The notes under the pieces are model-generated. The model was not told where the DNA came from. It saw nothing but the letters and a program-made list of their open reading frames with translations, and did not search any database. A stretch of 64,000 nt of DNA from Phoebastria nigripes (Eukaryota > Chordata > Aves > Procellariiformes > Diomedeidae), in contig JAYKAV010002972.1 in assembly GCA_035582835.1 (NCBI GenBank), positions 144,413-208,412 on the forward strand, written 5' to 3'. Shown here one piece after another: positions 1-13,316 of the stretch; position 1 is the stretch's first letter, and each line of letters starts with the position of its first letter. The position numbers were made by a program, and so were the translations under genes.

Positions 1-230
1 CCAGCAGGATATCTGCCTTGTTGGCCTTCCCCCTCATCCTTACCCATAAGCACTTGACCTTATCATCATCACAATTGTTGAGCTCTAGACAATCGAAACA
101 CTTCCTAACATACAGAGCCACCCCACCGCCTCTCCTTCCTCGCCTGTCCCTTCTGAAGAGCTTATAGCCATCCATTGCAGCACTCCAATCGTGAGAGTCA
201 TCCCACCTTGTTTCTGTGATTCTTCATCAG
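1..230 (-). mobile_element. CR1 LINE fragment, ORF2 endonuclease part
   Basis: Read on the minus strand this is an uninterrupted reading frame of about 74 codons matching the apurinic endonuclease region of CR1 ORF2. Recognisable blocks are TRWDDSHDWSAAMDGYKLF (about 230-160), then RRGGGVALYVRK, and CLWVRMRGKANKADIL at the window edge. These blocks are typical of avian CR1 ORF2. The element is cut by the window start, so its downstream part (reverse transcriptase and 3' end) would lie left of base 1. Homology stops near 230, where a short imperfect duplication (ttctgtgatt...catcagaa) begins. The open frame suggests a copy less decayed than the others in the window. It is a non-autonomous remnant here, not a host gene. 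Confidence 0.85.
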
Positions 231-2430
231 AAGTGACCCTTTCTGTGATCCTTTCATCAGAAAGGATTTTGGCATTAGGAAGCCAAGATGACTTCAGTTT
301 GCAGGAATCTGTTTAGATTATGAATTGTTTGGGCCACTGGTTTGTTTTATATCTGTGTATTTTAAAGAGCTGAGTACAATCTCAATGCCAAACAAATCCA
401 AATTCTCTACCTCCCTTCACTTTTCCTAGAAGTGTTGAAAACAAGAAGTCAGAATAATGATGGTATTTATTAAAATACTTTATTCATACTGATAATTCAG
501 TATCTGATTCCTGGTGTCTCCTGTAGGATCTGCAAGGGTTAGTTCTGTGGTGTCGCTCCAGTTGCACTACACTGCTGATCTATCAGAAAGGTGTTCTAAA
601 AAAACGGCCAGCACTCTCGACGTTATCCCATACTGTCCCATCAGTGTGGGACAAGTGTGTCAAGAGAGAAAATGTAGTAGCAGTAAGAGAGGCAAGGTAA
701 AATGTAGCCTTCTACCAGTTGATAAAGCTGATAGCTGAACCAAATTGATAGAAAGTAAACCATAGTTCCTAGGCAATTTCTCAAAGTGCTGAGCAATCAG
801 AACACCTGAGTGTTGGAAGCTTAAGTCACAAGTGATCATAGCTGTTTGGCACAGTCCTCAGATTTCTCTCCGTTTGGGCACGGAACAAAATTTTTTGGGA
901 AAAAACTGCGGTCATGCTCATATTCTCTGTGCTTGGCCAAAGAAAGCAAAGTAACAACTTCTAGTGCTTTGTGTTGTGCATCAACAGTAAGACTATCTTC
1001 CCTCTGACTGTGTTTTAAAATTATTTTAGCTCAGTCTTGTACATTTTGCAAGTAGGAATTCTGTAGCTTAGAGGACCGACTCTGACACAGTTGTAAGACT
1101 TTGGCAAGCAAATCTTGGGTATTGCTGCTGCTGTCTTTTGGTAAAGTATCATATTCTGTTTGGTAAGTCATACATGAGTAGACCATTATACTTGATGGGA
1201 GACTGTTTCCAGGTTCATTTTTAAAAAAGATGAAATATTCATAGTGGGTTACAGGCTTTTCTCAGTAACACTCTCTTCTGTAGGCCACTTAATCTCTCAG
1301 TTTTAACAGTTCTTCCATTCCTGACAATAACTTTGCATGACAGTAAAATATTATTTTGGATTACAAAAAATTTAAAATATGATCTCTCTTCCTGAAAGCT
1401 CTGAATTCTGAAGATTCACTTTAATTTTTGAAAACCAAAGAATCACTTATCTTATGTCTGCACGTGAAGGAACAGTGCTGTGAAACTCCTGTGCCAACTC
1501 TTTGTATTACAGAGTGTGAAGCAGCATCTGTGGAGTCGGGGCGTGGGCAGGCTCCTCTCCTTGCCTGCCAGCAAGCTTGGCAGTGCAGCTGTACCAGCAC
1601 AGAGGGATATTTGTTATGCTAAATCTAAAGCTGCTGTAGGATACATTCTCTGCCCTTTTGGAGTCACAGTTTGCTTCTCAGGCCAGTCTACAGCCACTAT
1701 AATATACCCAGGATGTTTGGCAAGATCTGGTGGTCATCCTTCAGTTCTTTCTTTTTTCCACATTTGCTTTCCTTTGTAGAGCACAACTTCAGAGCCCTTA
1801 ATGCTTAGATGTTTGAGAATTTCCTGACAGTCCATTTGGATTCTTTTCCGTACAGGTTCCTGACTTTGCTACTCTGTACACTTCATGACTCCTTTTTAAA
1901 CGAAGTTATCAACACGAGCAGTTGGTGAGGTTTCCAATTTTCTGGATAAGGCAACTGAGATGGAGAAGCCACACCAACTTCTGTTCACTTCAGGAGATTA
2001 AATCAGGGAGAAAAATGAAGGCAAAGTAATAGCTTTTCTCCCCTTGTGCTTCAAGATCTGTAGCAATTGAGGTGTCTCGTATCTCTCTGAGCCCCCAGAC
2101 CTGTTCTGAGCTTCCTCAGTCTGTGGAGGTCACCTCCTTCACACTGCAAATGACCCAAGGAAAGAATTTGTGGAGGACTTCTCTTGGTTCCAGAGCAAGG
2201 GGACCAGGGCAGTATCATGGCAAGTCCTAACATCAGAATGGCCAGGTGAGATGAGGTAAAGCTAATGTTTTGCTCACGTCCAGCTTAGTGTCCTATTTCC
2301 CACAGTGGCCAGCAGCAGGTGGTAATTAGGGAAAGAATACTGAAGAGGACAAGTATGGAAAGACACTTTGCTGGTATTTCCTCTGAGCTTTAGGCAGTCT
2401 GTGGCGTAGGGACTTCCAGAAACCAGAGTT
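231..2430. other. Upstream non-coding DNA
   Basis: No exon, RNA gene or recognisable repeat family was found here. Short open frames (for example 514-738 and 1480-1779) lack any recognisable protein signature, codon pattern or splice context and are taken as chance. The stretch is either 5' flank of the OXR1 MDYLTTF promoter or intron of longer OXR1 isoforms that start further upstream; the sequence does not decide which. Confidence 0.6.
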
Positions 2431-3500
2431 TGTATCTGCATTCTTGTACTTAATGGGTCTTGATGGACTTTCTATGAATTTTTCTAATTACTTTCTGAAC
2501 CATTCATAGTTTTGGCATACACAACATCCTGTGGTAATGAATTCTGTGATTCAATTATGTTGTGTAACAAAATGTTTCCTTTTCTTTAAATCTTCTTAGT
2601 AATTTCATTAGGTGCCCCTACTTCTCTTATCATGAGAAACAGTGAATAGTTTTTCTCTGATCTATTTTCTACTTACCTCCATTGTATTTTTTTCTCTGCT
2701 TTCCTAGAGAGAAGCAGCTTGACGCCTTTGTTGCTCTTCTCAATACATTTTCTGGGTACATTGCATCTTTTTTTGAGACAGGGTGACCAGCAGTACAATC
2801 TATATTCATGAGAAGAATTTAAAGAGTAGTGTAACTAGATTTTTCTAATAATTCATATTTATTTTGCCTTTCAGATGTCTGTTGACTGACATTTTCATAT
2901 ATCTCTTTACTGGATGGTAATAGCTCATTTAAAGCTCATCACTATGTGTATGTATAAACATAGTTATGCACTCAGAGGAAAACTTGTCTTTACTCTGCAT
3001 TTATCAACAGTGAATTTCAGCTGCCATTTTGTTTATGATCTGTATTATGAAATAATTTTAAACTTTTTTCAGTAGATTTGACTTTCCCACATAATTTTGT
3101 ATCATCAGCAAACTCCATCACCTTCTTATTCTCTCCTCTTAGCCTAATAATCCAGTAAGTTGAAAAGCATGGATCTCTGTTGGGCTGCACTGATAATCTT
3201 TCTTCCTCTGTTGTGAAATCTGACCTCTTGCTTACTGTACTTTAAAGGATATTAAATGACGAGCCCTCTCATCCTACAACAGCTTCATTTCCTTGGTGAG
3301 GGACTTTGTAAAAAGCTTTCTGAAAATATAAGTACACTGCTATCAACTGATTATTCTTATCCACGTGCTTATTGACTCCTTCAAAGAAAAACTATAGATT
3401 TACAAACTAAGACTTAAAAATTTTGTTGGTACTTTGCTACTTTACTTATCCAGATGTCTTCTAAGTCTATTATTACAATTTAATTTCTTCATGAAGTCTT
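2431..3500 (-). mobile_element. Ancient CR1-type LINE, antisense copy
   Basis: The + strand carries the antisense of a CR1/L3-like LINE 3' half. Landmarks in order are: tggcatacacaacatcctgt near 2514, gacagggtgaccagcagtac near 2776, a tgcatttatcaacagtgaat block near 2997, tttgtatcatcagcaaactc near 3096, and ccacgtgcttattgactcc near 3361. These match the order of motifs in old amniote CR1 elements, where they are the reverse complement of the RT-domain C-terminus and 3' region. The copy is heavily diverged and full of indels, so it is old and inactive. Ends are approximate; the 3' end of the element is at the low coordinate. Confidence 0.8.
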
Positions 3501-6338
3501 GAGTAACACGAGAGATCCTTTACTACCACAGAGTCCATCAAAGCTTTCTGTGCAAAAAAAGGAAGGTTACTGGGAATCTAAAACAAGTCTAAAATATTAA
3601 AGTTTTTTTTCAGAATTGCTTTCAGGCTCCTAATAAAGATGATATTTAATTACAGCAATTAAGATTCTATCAGCACTACTGAACTTCAAAATGAACAGCT
3701 GTAATTGTGGTGCTTGAAGAGACAGATGAGAAAGACCACAACAGCATATTTAATATTCTAGATTTAAGAAGAACTGAGTCTTTAAAATCAACCAGTATTA
3801 TGGTGGGTTACTAATAAAAATTAAGCAATTGCATTTTATGCAGAGTGAGACTTACTTATATGGCCCTGGTTTCCTGCAACAGCATCAACATCTCAGCACT
3901 CAACACCACTACCGTATTTCTGCACCAGTGCATCTTGCACCCAGCCCAGCTGATTAGCTGGACTAATCATTCAGACTTCTGGAACAAAAATGAGACAGTT
4001 GCACTACACTACAGTTAGGGTACTGTGCTACTAGAAAGCACACCTTTCTTCAGTAACCTTGAGCTATGAGCCATACCCAATGCAGGACTTCAACATCAGA
4101 TTAGCAGGAACTTGAGAGGCAAGTTCCATCTTTATTCAAATATCTGAATTTTTCCTTTTGTATTTAGTAAGAAAACAGATCAAGGCTAGACAATAGTTTT
4201 TTATCCCTTCTATTCTCAGCATCACCTTCCCATTCACTGAGGTTTGTTGACCTTACTAAGGTTCATGGCTAAACCAGTACGCTCTATATATTTCCAACCT
4301 GGAACTAGTATAATTCATTAATATTAGGACCTATAGTTGGGAGGAATAAGCTTTTGACTTCTGCAAAACACAGCAACCTGTTTCCTTGATGAGAAGCATG
4401 TCACTAGTGCTTCACACTTAACCACTGTCAGCCAACTCACTTACCAATTCCAAGTCTTGATCCTGAGGCACTGGAGTAAAAAACCTTGACAGATAACCAT
4501 TAATTACCTATCAAAACAATTGTGTTTCTTTGGGACTTTGTACACAGTATATGTACAAAATATTTCATCCTCAGATGAAACACGAGGAAGACAGTGAGAT
4601 ATGCCATTAGGCATTCTAAATGAAGCCTACAGAAGAACCCATCTAAATGAATAGAAGAAAATTAATCAGAGGCAAATAGGATCTGTAAAGCTGTGTATGT
4701 GCATAGGTTCTCAATGGTGTATACAGCATTGCAGCTAAATGCTGCTGAATGCAAGACAGACAACATACTGCAAATCATTTCTGGGGAAAACTGTGACAGT
4801 AATCAAAGACGATACTAAAATGTGAGAGAGAGGCGAGAGTTAAGCTGTTAAATCTTAGGGGGAAAACTAATGTGTATAGGATACAGTTTCTTAATTCAGA
4901 GATGGACAGCCTTCAAATGATTTAGCTAGCTAGAAGCAATGTATTTGATTTTTGAGGATAAACTGTAGTAATTATCCCCAAAAGGACAGAATGAGTAACC
5001 ATCCACAGGTTTTCTACACGATATTATGGGAGCAAATGAATCAGGCATATGCTTGTGATGTGGTGCCAGTGGGGGAGGGAAGGAGAGAGAGACCAGATGT
5101 TCCTTAAGAAGCAGGATTTAACAAGAAAGAAAAAGCAGAACTTCCTCCCAATAAGATCAACATACTCCTCCTTGGTTTTCATTCAAAAGAAAATTTCAGG
5201 AATGTCCTGCACAGATTTAGATGGCTCAGGAAAAGGTATGTACAAAAGGCTTTCATACACTTACTTACTTAAGGAAAACAACCACAAAAACAGGTAGCAA
5301 AGAATGGAACAGAATGCACTGTTGTTTAACTAATCCTTAATCCTAGAATGCACTGCCTAAGCAGGAGCAAGTAAAATAGAAAATCAGTAATTCTTATTAC
5401 AAGAATAAAATTGCAACCAGAAGGATCGGCTGTTGCTATCAGCCTTATTCTGGCTCCTGATTAATTCTGATGATATTTTTGACCCATTTATCTAAAAATA
5501 TCACTGTACTTCAGATGGCATTCCTACTTAGAACTGGCATTATGTGGCTGCTCATCAGCTGTCCTTAAGTCTGCTTTTTCCAGGTGTCTGAGACGAATCA
5601 TTTTGTTCAGATCCATTAAAAGGATCCTTGTATCTTAGATATCTTCGTGTCTAAAGGTTGCAACTAAAACTCATAATCTATAACTAAAAGCCATGATGTT
5701 TTCTGAATTGGAAACTGTTCTGGTGCCAACTGAATATAATCGGAGCATGTGACAAGCAGTTGATTATGTCTTCAAACAGACAGAACCTGTTCATTATATA
5801 GAGTCACTTCAGTGATTATTAATGCGAGCTTTTCCCCCCAAGACAGGACTATGGCTTTCTAAAGTATGTGGATCTTGCTATAAATATGAGGAATGCAGCT
5901 GGTCATGAGGTGGCAAGATATTGATCACAAAGCAGACATTTTTTGTGTTAATGATCTGAATCAATGCTTTGATTTGAAATCTCAGTTGTGTTATGATTGC
6001 TTAGTCTTCAGAAATGGTGTACCACAGAATTGAACTTTAACAACTCTATCCTACCAGAGGGACATTCTATTTTATTATGAACCAATCTGGCAATGTAAAA
6101 AGGTCTATTGTGAATTGGAATCTGGTTCTGTTGTTTCTAAGCAAGTATCAGCAACCTCCTTACAGGGATACAGTACCATAACAACATGATAAGCACTTAA
6201 TGAGTGTCAAGGAAAGAATGGTTACAGTTATACTGCAAAAAGGAAAAAAAAAGGATTAAGTCAAGACTGTTTGCCTGTTGTTCAAATACCTGATGAATAA
6301 TCAATTTTCCGATCACCTGTCATAAGCAATTATTTATC

Positions 6339-6346
6339 ATTTGCAT
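6339..6346 (+). promoter_or_regulatory. Octamer (POU-type) motif in an AT-rich cluster
   Basis: ATTTGCAT is the reverse complement of the POU/Oct octamer ATGCAAAT. It lies in a run of homeodomain-like core sites (caattatt, cataatttatgc) between 6327 and 6354, about 7 kb upstream of the OXR1 promoter. A single motif of 8 bp occurs often by chance, so an enhancer role is only a possibility. Confidence 0.2.
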
Positions 6347-9300
6347 AATTTATGCCTCTGTGGAGGATGGGATTAGCTAGTAAATACTACAGAGTCATCA
6401 ATTATACTGTCAGTGTTTTCCACATTCAGTTTCAAAACACATGATGAAAGAACAAAATGTCAATGAGATGATGACATGAAGACAGGGAAACATCTGTATC
6501 TACTGAAAATTAACTTTGTTCAGCTAGCGTTATACCTAGTGAGCATCCTTAAACTGCATGGGTGTCTGTATGTGCATGCACATGCATGCATACCTCTCAG
6601 GGTCCAAATTAATTTTCATAAAATTCCCTGAACAGAACAGAACGTTCTGTTTATAATAAGCCACTATTGACCAAATAAGTATGAACTGAAGACCTGGAGG
6701 TCATTTCATGTTTATTTGATAAGGTAGTCTATATATAGAGCTGTGTAATTGCAGTTGAAACTAAAGTTCTGCCGTAAACATGGAAAAGTCCCAGTATGAT
6801 ATGCATTTGTCCTCAAGGCCATATTTGAAAACTTCCGTGTTGATATCTTTGATATTCTAACAAATGCTGACATGATATGTTATTGTAGAATGGACCATTT
6901 CGACATCTAAGCATAAATATTATACTTTGGGAAACTAAGAAAAATACAGATTTAGTTTTAAAATATACATTTTTGTAATGCTAATTCTGTCACTGCTTTT
7001 TGAAAAAAACTTCTAGCATAAATGAGAGTTGGATAGTGACTAGGTGATACAATTTTTCAGAGAAGATGGGTAACTGCAGGCAACAAAGGTTGTTATTTAC
7101 CTGAATCTCTGAAAATTCAGACCATATGCAGCTGAAATTTGGTGCTTCCAAAAGTGTCAAAAAATTGTGGCATGCTTTTGAAATCTGATCAAATTACTTT
7201 GCAGGATGAAGTTAAGTGTATTTTATGGAGTAAAATACACTTGCTCACTTTACAGTCACTTCTATTGAGTTTCATATGCTTAGTATGCATTTTTGTAACT
7301 ATGCTATGTATGCCAGTACAGGACAGTTGTGAATCAATTAACATTTTTTTTTTCTGTTTCAGTAATGTCCTAGATTTGATTGTACATTTTATTTGTATGG
7401 TGTTTCTATCTTTACTATCTGATTTAAATTATGGTATGAAGATTTTTGAAATCTGGCTAGAAAAGCAAAAATTGCTTTCTCCTCAAAGGTGAAAAGGACT
7501 TGCTGGGCTGTCCTAAATATAAACAGTCTGACTTGGATTAGGTTAGATACCAACCTAACAAACAAAACCATAACATTTATGTAACTACAACCTATATCAG
7601 AACAGAGAAAGCACAAACAGGTCAGATGTTGCAGTGGCATCTGACAGGAATGACTTGTCCTCTTGAAACTTTTTAGATTTGGTAAGACAAAAACTAAACA
7701 CAGTGAATGTTACGGTACTTAAATATTATGAAATTAAACCTAAGGAGCAGTGCTTAGGACTGCATGTTTTGATGCTTAAATGCATTATAGGGGGAGGCTG
7801 AGGTGCCCAAGGTCCAAATGTTCTCCTCAGCCTGGAGAAACCTAATGTCTAGTTGTGGTACCTTTATTTTATACAGCTTCTACAAAAGGAAATGAAAGAC
7901 TTATTGAGCAAGATTTGAAATACTAATAAAGTAGGAGCTTAATTCAGTTTTCTACTGAGAAAGCAACTCCCCTAAAAGAGACGCTGTAATGGCTTCCTGT
8001 CTTTTCCGGTGTTATTTCAAGAATGATCAGATACAAAACATAACTATACTTGAAGTATCCCAGTCCAGAACCAAGGACTGACAAATTCCCTTGTTCCCCA
8101 TGTTTAGTCTGTCTTGTCCCTTCAGTGTGACATTTTCCGCTGAACAGTGAACAGCATCAGTGGTCAAGGTGGAGACTGGCCCCCATTTCATTCTAATCTT
8201 ACAGGGAGCTGGTAGTAAAAACAGAATTATATCCCTACCTGCTGAAGTCTGAAATTCCCGGTTTACCATTTCTGAGGCTAGTATGCAGATGATAGCTTCC
8301 TTCTTGCCGAGTGTCTAATCTGAAGAGGATGTGGTATTGTGAAACCTGTATGGACAGACACACCTAACCCACCGTTCTCTGTAAAGAAGCTGTTTTGAAC
8401 ACACCCATTTACTTAATGTCACCTACTGGTTATCTCTTTTTAACTTCTCCCAAATTTATAGTGACACTGAATTGCTCTTTAGAACTGTTTGGACCTTCTT
8501 AATCACAAAATTAGATTTGTGCAACCATTTTTACTTCTAGAACTGTGTACTTCCATACTTCATCATTCAAATTAGTGGGTTCATAGGGAAATATGCCTCA
8601 GAATGTGGGAGTTCTGCATGCCTCAGTTCTAGTCTCTCCTTCAGGGATTGCATGTGCATTCTGCATTGTATTTAATTTTTACTGAAACAGCATTGGAAAC
8701 AGACTGCAGTCTGTTTTTCTGTGTCCTAAGAGTCTAGCTTTTTCACTAGAAAAAAAACAATTCCTGAATTATTTTGCATTACTAAAAATAGGTTTCATTA
8801 AAAATTGAGAGAGAGGTTAGGCTTTTATGCATGTTCTAATTCAAATCCCTATTTTAGCCACTCATTATAGGTTTTGCAACCACATAAATGGTAGGGTCTT
8901 GACCAGACATGGTAATTTAAAATACTTAACAAAGGCATACAGCATCCTCATAGCATCACATGAGAGTTGGTGCCTCCAGAATGAGTAAGAAAGCTTAAAT
9001 GAGGCATTTGGTTCAAACTGTCAAAATTACATATTTGCGTATAGGTTGCTTATATACAAATGAACACTGACCGATTGCCAAATGACTGACATCAAGATTT
9101 TCACCTCAGAAAACATGTACAAACCTCATTTCTCACAAAATAAAATAGGGGTTTTGTGTTAGTGCCTAGTGTACTTTTGCTTGCAGCTTGGTAGCACTGG
9201 AAATTTGGCAAGATGAATTGCAAGAGGCCCATATCCTCTACACCAGGCATGTGAACTGGCCAAGACCTAAGGAAGCTTGCACAGCATCTGCTGGCATTTT

Positions 9301-11949
9301 GCCTGGATTAGTTGCTGCAATTTGCACTTATTTTCACAAGCAACAAATCTGTCCCCAAAGAAATGATAGGTCACTACCACTTGCTGTGCTTTTATCTTTT
9401 TTTTCTCCTTCGAAATACTTTTGTATATAATTCTATGTTCAGACCTTGGAAATAGTCTTTCCTCATTGTGTCCTTTTCTATTTGACCAAAACTGATCCCT
9501 GTTCTCTCTTCCCTACATCACCAGTTCTTTTAGGATGCAGCTCAAGCAGCTCTCTGCCTGCTCTGGTTTGGGACTTTGGGATCTAGCTACAAGACCAGGT
9601 TGTGCCCTTATTTACAGCAACAGATTAGCATAATGTGTTATTAAGTGTTGCATCATAAATGCACACATATTCTGTCAGACGTTTCTGTAGCTACTGAAGG
9701 TGGTTTTGTGTGTAATACTGATACGAAGGCATCTCCACTTGTGCCACAGTTTCACTATCACTTTGAGCTAACATACACTGGCACTGAAGACAAAGAGGCT
9801 GGCCTGCAACTTCCTCCCTCCCTCCCTTTCCTCTCTTCCAGCCACTTCTACTCTTCTGTTGCTTTGCAGCTTGTGCTTCCACAGGTATTTACACACAACT
9901 CAACCAGATGTGGAGATCTAACTGGGGATAATATTAACCCCACAAAAAAAAAAGTATGTTCAGTTAGTTTTGACTAAACTAAAAGATACTTTTAAATGGA
10001 TTGGCTTTACTGCACAGTTCATTCACCTGCCAAATGAATGCTCGTGCTCACACTGGTAGTACGGGAACAGGCACAAGCCATTAAGAGCAGGTAGGACCAG
10101 CTCCTTCTTTTGGAGGGCCAGTTTTAAGTGATTGAGTTACAGAGATATGCTTTCTGCACTGATACCACAGGCCAGAAAATAAACCCAGGAGAGATCCTTG
10201 TTGCACATTCAGAGATCAAATACAAATTTATTAGCCCCCCCTCAGCAAAATCCTGGTTGTTTCTGGACATTGAGGACATAAAGGCAGTATGATCAAGTTT
10301 CTGTAAAGGTGTTCAATATCAATATAAGTGTAAAAAATTATTATAAATATTGTAGAACATATTTATATTTGTTTTAGTTTTATGGCAAAAGGGACACACA
10401 TCGCTTATGTACGTAGTGTTTACGTTGCTCCTACCAGTTAAAAAGTTGAGGAATGCTGCAAAGCTTTTCACATGGAAATGCAGGCTATAATCTTAAATCC
10501 TAGTATATTAGATGTTATAAACAACACAGGATTAGGCCTGGTCAGTTTTCAGACTGGAGATCTTTGTCAAAAATCTTGCTATCATAGGTGTGGCACAACT
10601 AAGTAGAAACAGCACCTTAAAGCTCATAACAGTACTTACTGGATGTTTGTGTTGAAGATGCCTACTGAAGTAGTATAACTCTGGCTATATTCTTCACAAT
10701 GTAATAATAATGTAATAATAATAATTGTATTACCTCAATGCCTTGGAATTTTATCAGTAGTCAATGAGTGTCACATATCTTAAAGAGTACTATTATCTTT
10801 TATGAGCACAGATACCTAAATCTTGTTTTTATAGTTAAGACAGTTCAATTGAAGAATTTGTTCTTCCTAAGTAAAAACATTGCTAAACGGATGTTTCGGA
10901 GTATGGGCAATGATTTTCAATACTATGAAAATCGCATTGCAGTAATAGGTGATCATTTTATACTTCAGTTAGACAATTTGTGAACAAAGCAGATGAAAAC
11001 AGCTAAAATGTAACATTCATAGTTATCAAAACATTTACCTTGAATACTTCATCAAAATGTTGGCTGAATCTGAATCTGTAGCCTCTATCACTGCAATATA
11101 ATGATAAACTGCATAATATGGGCTTGGAAGAGAAAAAAAAGAACTATTTCAAACCACAGAGGAAATACATGCGATCAATACAGTAACAGAAGTGTGTATG
11201 TGGCTAGAATGCTGGTGGACAAGCCAGCTCAAAGTTTCAAAAGTGCTGAGCACCACAGTTGTAAACTCATGCCTGGTGCAAAGACGTAGGTAAATTTTGC
11301 CTAAAATAGAATCAACAGGGCAAAAGGCCAACCATAACTTCTTCACAGCAGAAACACTGTAATGAAATGAAAACTAATTACAGTGTTTAGGGCAAGACAG
11401 ATCTGGTAGGCAGAATAGTTTATATACTAAACATCTAGTGGTACTTAGACCATGCAGTGACTCTGCAGTTCCTAATTTATTCATTAGTCCTGGAACAGAC
11501 AGATTACACATCCATTTCTACTGGCAGGTTTTGGTGGGAGGGAGGGAGAGCTAATTCTGCTGAAAATTTCTTGTTCTGTTTCAGTGAAAAGGTTTTATTT
11601 GAAAAAAGTCTTGAACATCATTATCTCCTAAGCAGGAACTGATTTAAGTAGTAGAAAGGTTGATTTGAGTGTACTGTTTACATCAAGTAACCCTCAGAAA
11701 TCAGCACTCCAAAATGCTGACGTTAAACTCTGATTTAATTGAGCAGCTGCTACAAGTGAATAGGAGTTGAGATAGCTCAGCACTTTGTTCCTCTGTTCTG
11801 CATGTACACAATGGATTTGGCTCAACAAGAGCATTTTTTATTAAACAATGCTTTCATTTGCAGCTAGATGCAGCATATAATTGCATCATACTCTGATTAG
11901 AATATAAGCGCATTAGCTTACAGTTCTGTGTTCTTAAGGTCTATGGCAC

Positions 11950-12045
11950 AGGTAGTAAATATACATTATATTATTTATATATATATTATATGGCTGTTTT
12001 TTTAATATATATATATATATATATTATATGGCTGTTCTTCCAGCC
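11950..12045. repeat. (TA)n microsatellite with duplicated flank
   Basis: Two AT-dinucleotide tracts are each followed by the same unit tattatatggctgtt (about 11983-11998 and 12020-12036). The pattern suggests that a short segment including the microsatellite was duplicated in tandem, probably by replication slippage. Confidence 0.85.
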
Positions 12046-13099
12046 TCAATATGTGCAGAATGCACATCGCAAGGCAGACCTTAATCATGAGATTGAATGC
12101 CTTAGATATTTCTTTCTTTGTTAAAATGTTGGATCATGTTCCAACTGGTTTTATTTCTTCAAACCTTAAAAGTTCCAAGAATTGTGAGGACAAAGAATGC
12201 GAGGGTACAAATGAACACCGCAAATCAAATGTCTTTTTCAAAAAGAAACATTTGTATACCTAGTAAGTTCTGCTGGAAGACTAAGGTGACGTAGTCAGTT
12301 CAAAGGCTGAGTCAGGTATCAACGCTGGCGAACACTCAAAGGAGCACAGGGCGACATGGCTGGGCTAGCACAGCAAGGATGGTGGCGTCCCAGATGGCAG
12401 GAAAGTCTGAGAGGGCGAGGGATCAAAAGCAGAACAGCAAAACCACACAGTGTCACAGCTGGCCTTGTTTTACAGCTACAGTGGTAAACCATCTTAATAT
12501 CCACGACTGTGAGAAAACTTAAAAGAGATTGCCTTGATTCTTGATTTTCATGCTGCTTAGTAAACGGAAGCCGAGACACGAAAGCTAAAAATTAACAGAA
12601 AGCATGGCAGCACGTGGTTGTAAAGCAGTGAGCTTTCACAAAACGTAACTAAATCCCCAAACTGTGGATAAGTTCATAAAGATGTACAGGTGGCCGTGAG
12701 CCTGCCTGAGACTAAAAGGAAGCAATGTCCCAAGTGTCCTGGTTACAGAGGCGGTAAGGAGACCCCGGCGTCCACCGCTCCTGTTCGTGGCCGTCATGAA
12801 CCCGCCCTCAGGGCCCACACCCCAAAAGCCTTCCCCGGCAGCGGACGGGCCGTCTTCCCGCAGCAGAGAGAAGTCTGGGAGGCCCGCCTCTCCCCTCCGC
12901 GGTCCTGTGGAAACACAAGGAACCTCGGCAAGACGCGGGGCGGTGAGGCAGCTGCGGGAGGCGCTCCCGGCTGAGGAGACGCTGCCCCTCCGCCGGAGGG
13001 CGGCCGCGGCCTGCGCGGCCCGCGCCCGCACAACCCCGCGCCGCACCACCCCGCCCCCGCGCGGCGCCCCGCGGGCCTGCCCCGGCCTAGGGCACGCCT

Positions 13100-13260
13100 G
13101 GGGGGGGCGGGGGGCGGCGGCCGCAGACCCCCGCGGCGCCGCGGCTTCGGCTGTCACGGCTCGCTCGCCGCACAGCCCCCGGGTCGCGCCCGTCCGCGCC
13201 CAGCGCCGGCGGCGGCGCCGCGGCCCCTTTAAATGGAGGCGGGGCCGAGCCCCAAAGTTT
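13100..13260 (+). promoter_or_regulatory. OXR1: Core promoter of the OXR1 MDYLTTF isoform
   Basis: A G-rich block with Sp1-type GC boxes (13100-13120) is followed by a TATA-like tttaaa at 13228-13233, inside ccctttaaatgg, which also resembles an SRF CArG box with one extra A/T. A further GC box, gaggcggggcc, lies at 13236-13246. If the TATA-like box is used, transcription would start near 13258, giving a 5' UTR of roughly 105 bases before the start codon at 13364. The start site itself is inferred, not seen. Confidence 0.55.
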
Positions 13261-13316
13261 GCACAAGTTGTGGAGCGGGGCCGGCGGCCGTGTGGAGCTG
13301 TGTGTCCGGCGGGGCC

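Larger units (their letters stand above)
3501..12560. other. Upstream non-coding DNA, AT-rich
   Basis: About 9 kb without a supportable gene. It contains small features listed separately: an alternating purine-pyrimidine tract at 6568-6593, an octamer-type motif ATTTGCAT at 6339-6346, a TAA-rich tract near 10697-10726 and a (TA)n tract at 11950-12030. No CR1 or LTR copy was recognised. Open frames such as 7139-7492 and 9645-9977 have no recognisable domain. Conserved regulatory elements may be present, but that cannot be judged from a single sequence. Confidence 0.55.

Noticed and set aside
1..12560. Upstream coding exons of the long OXR1 isoforms
   Set aside because: I looked for an exon ending in phase 1 that could join DTGQKK and for the known long N-terminus, and found nothing convincing; such exons may lie further upstream.
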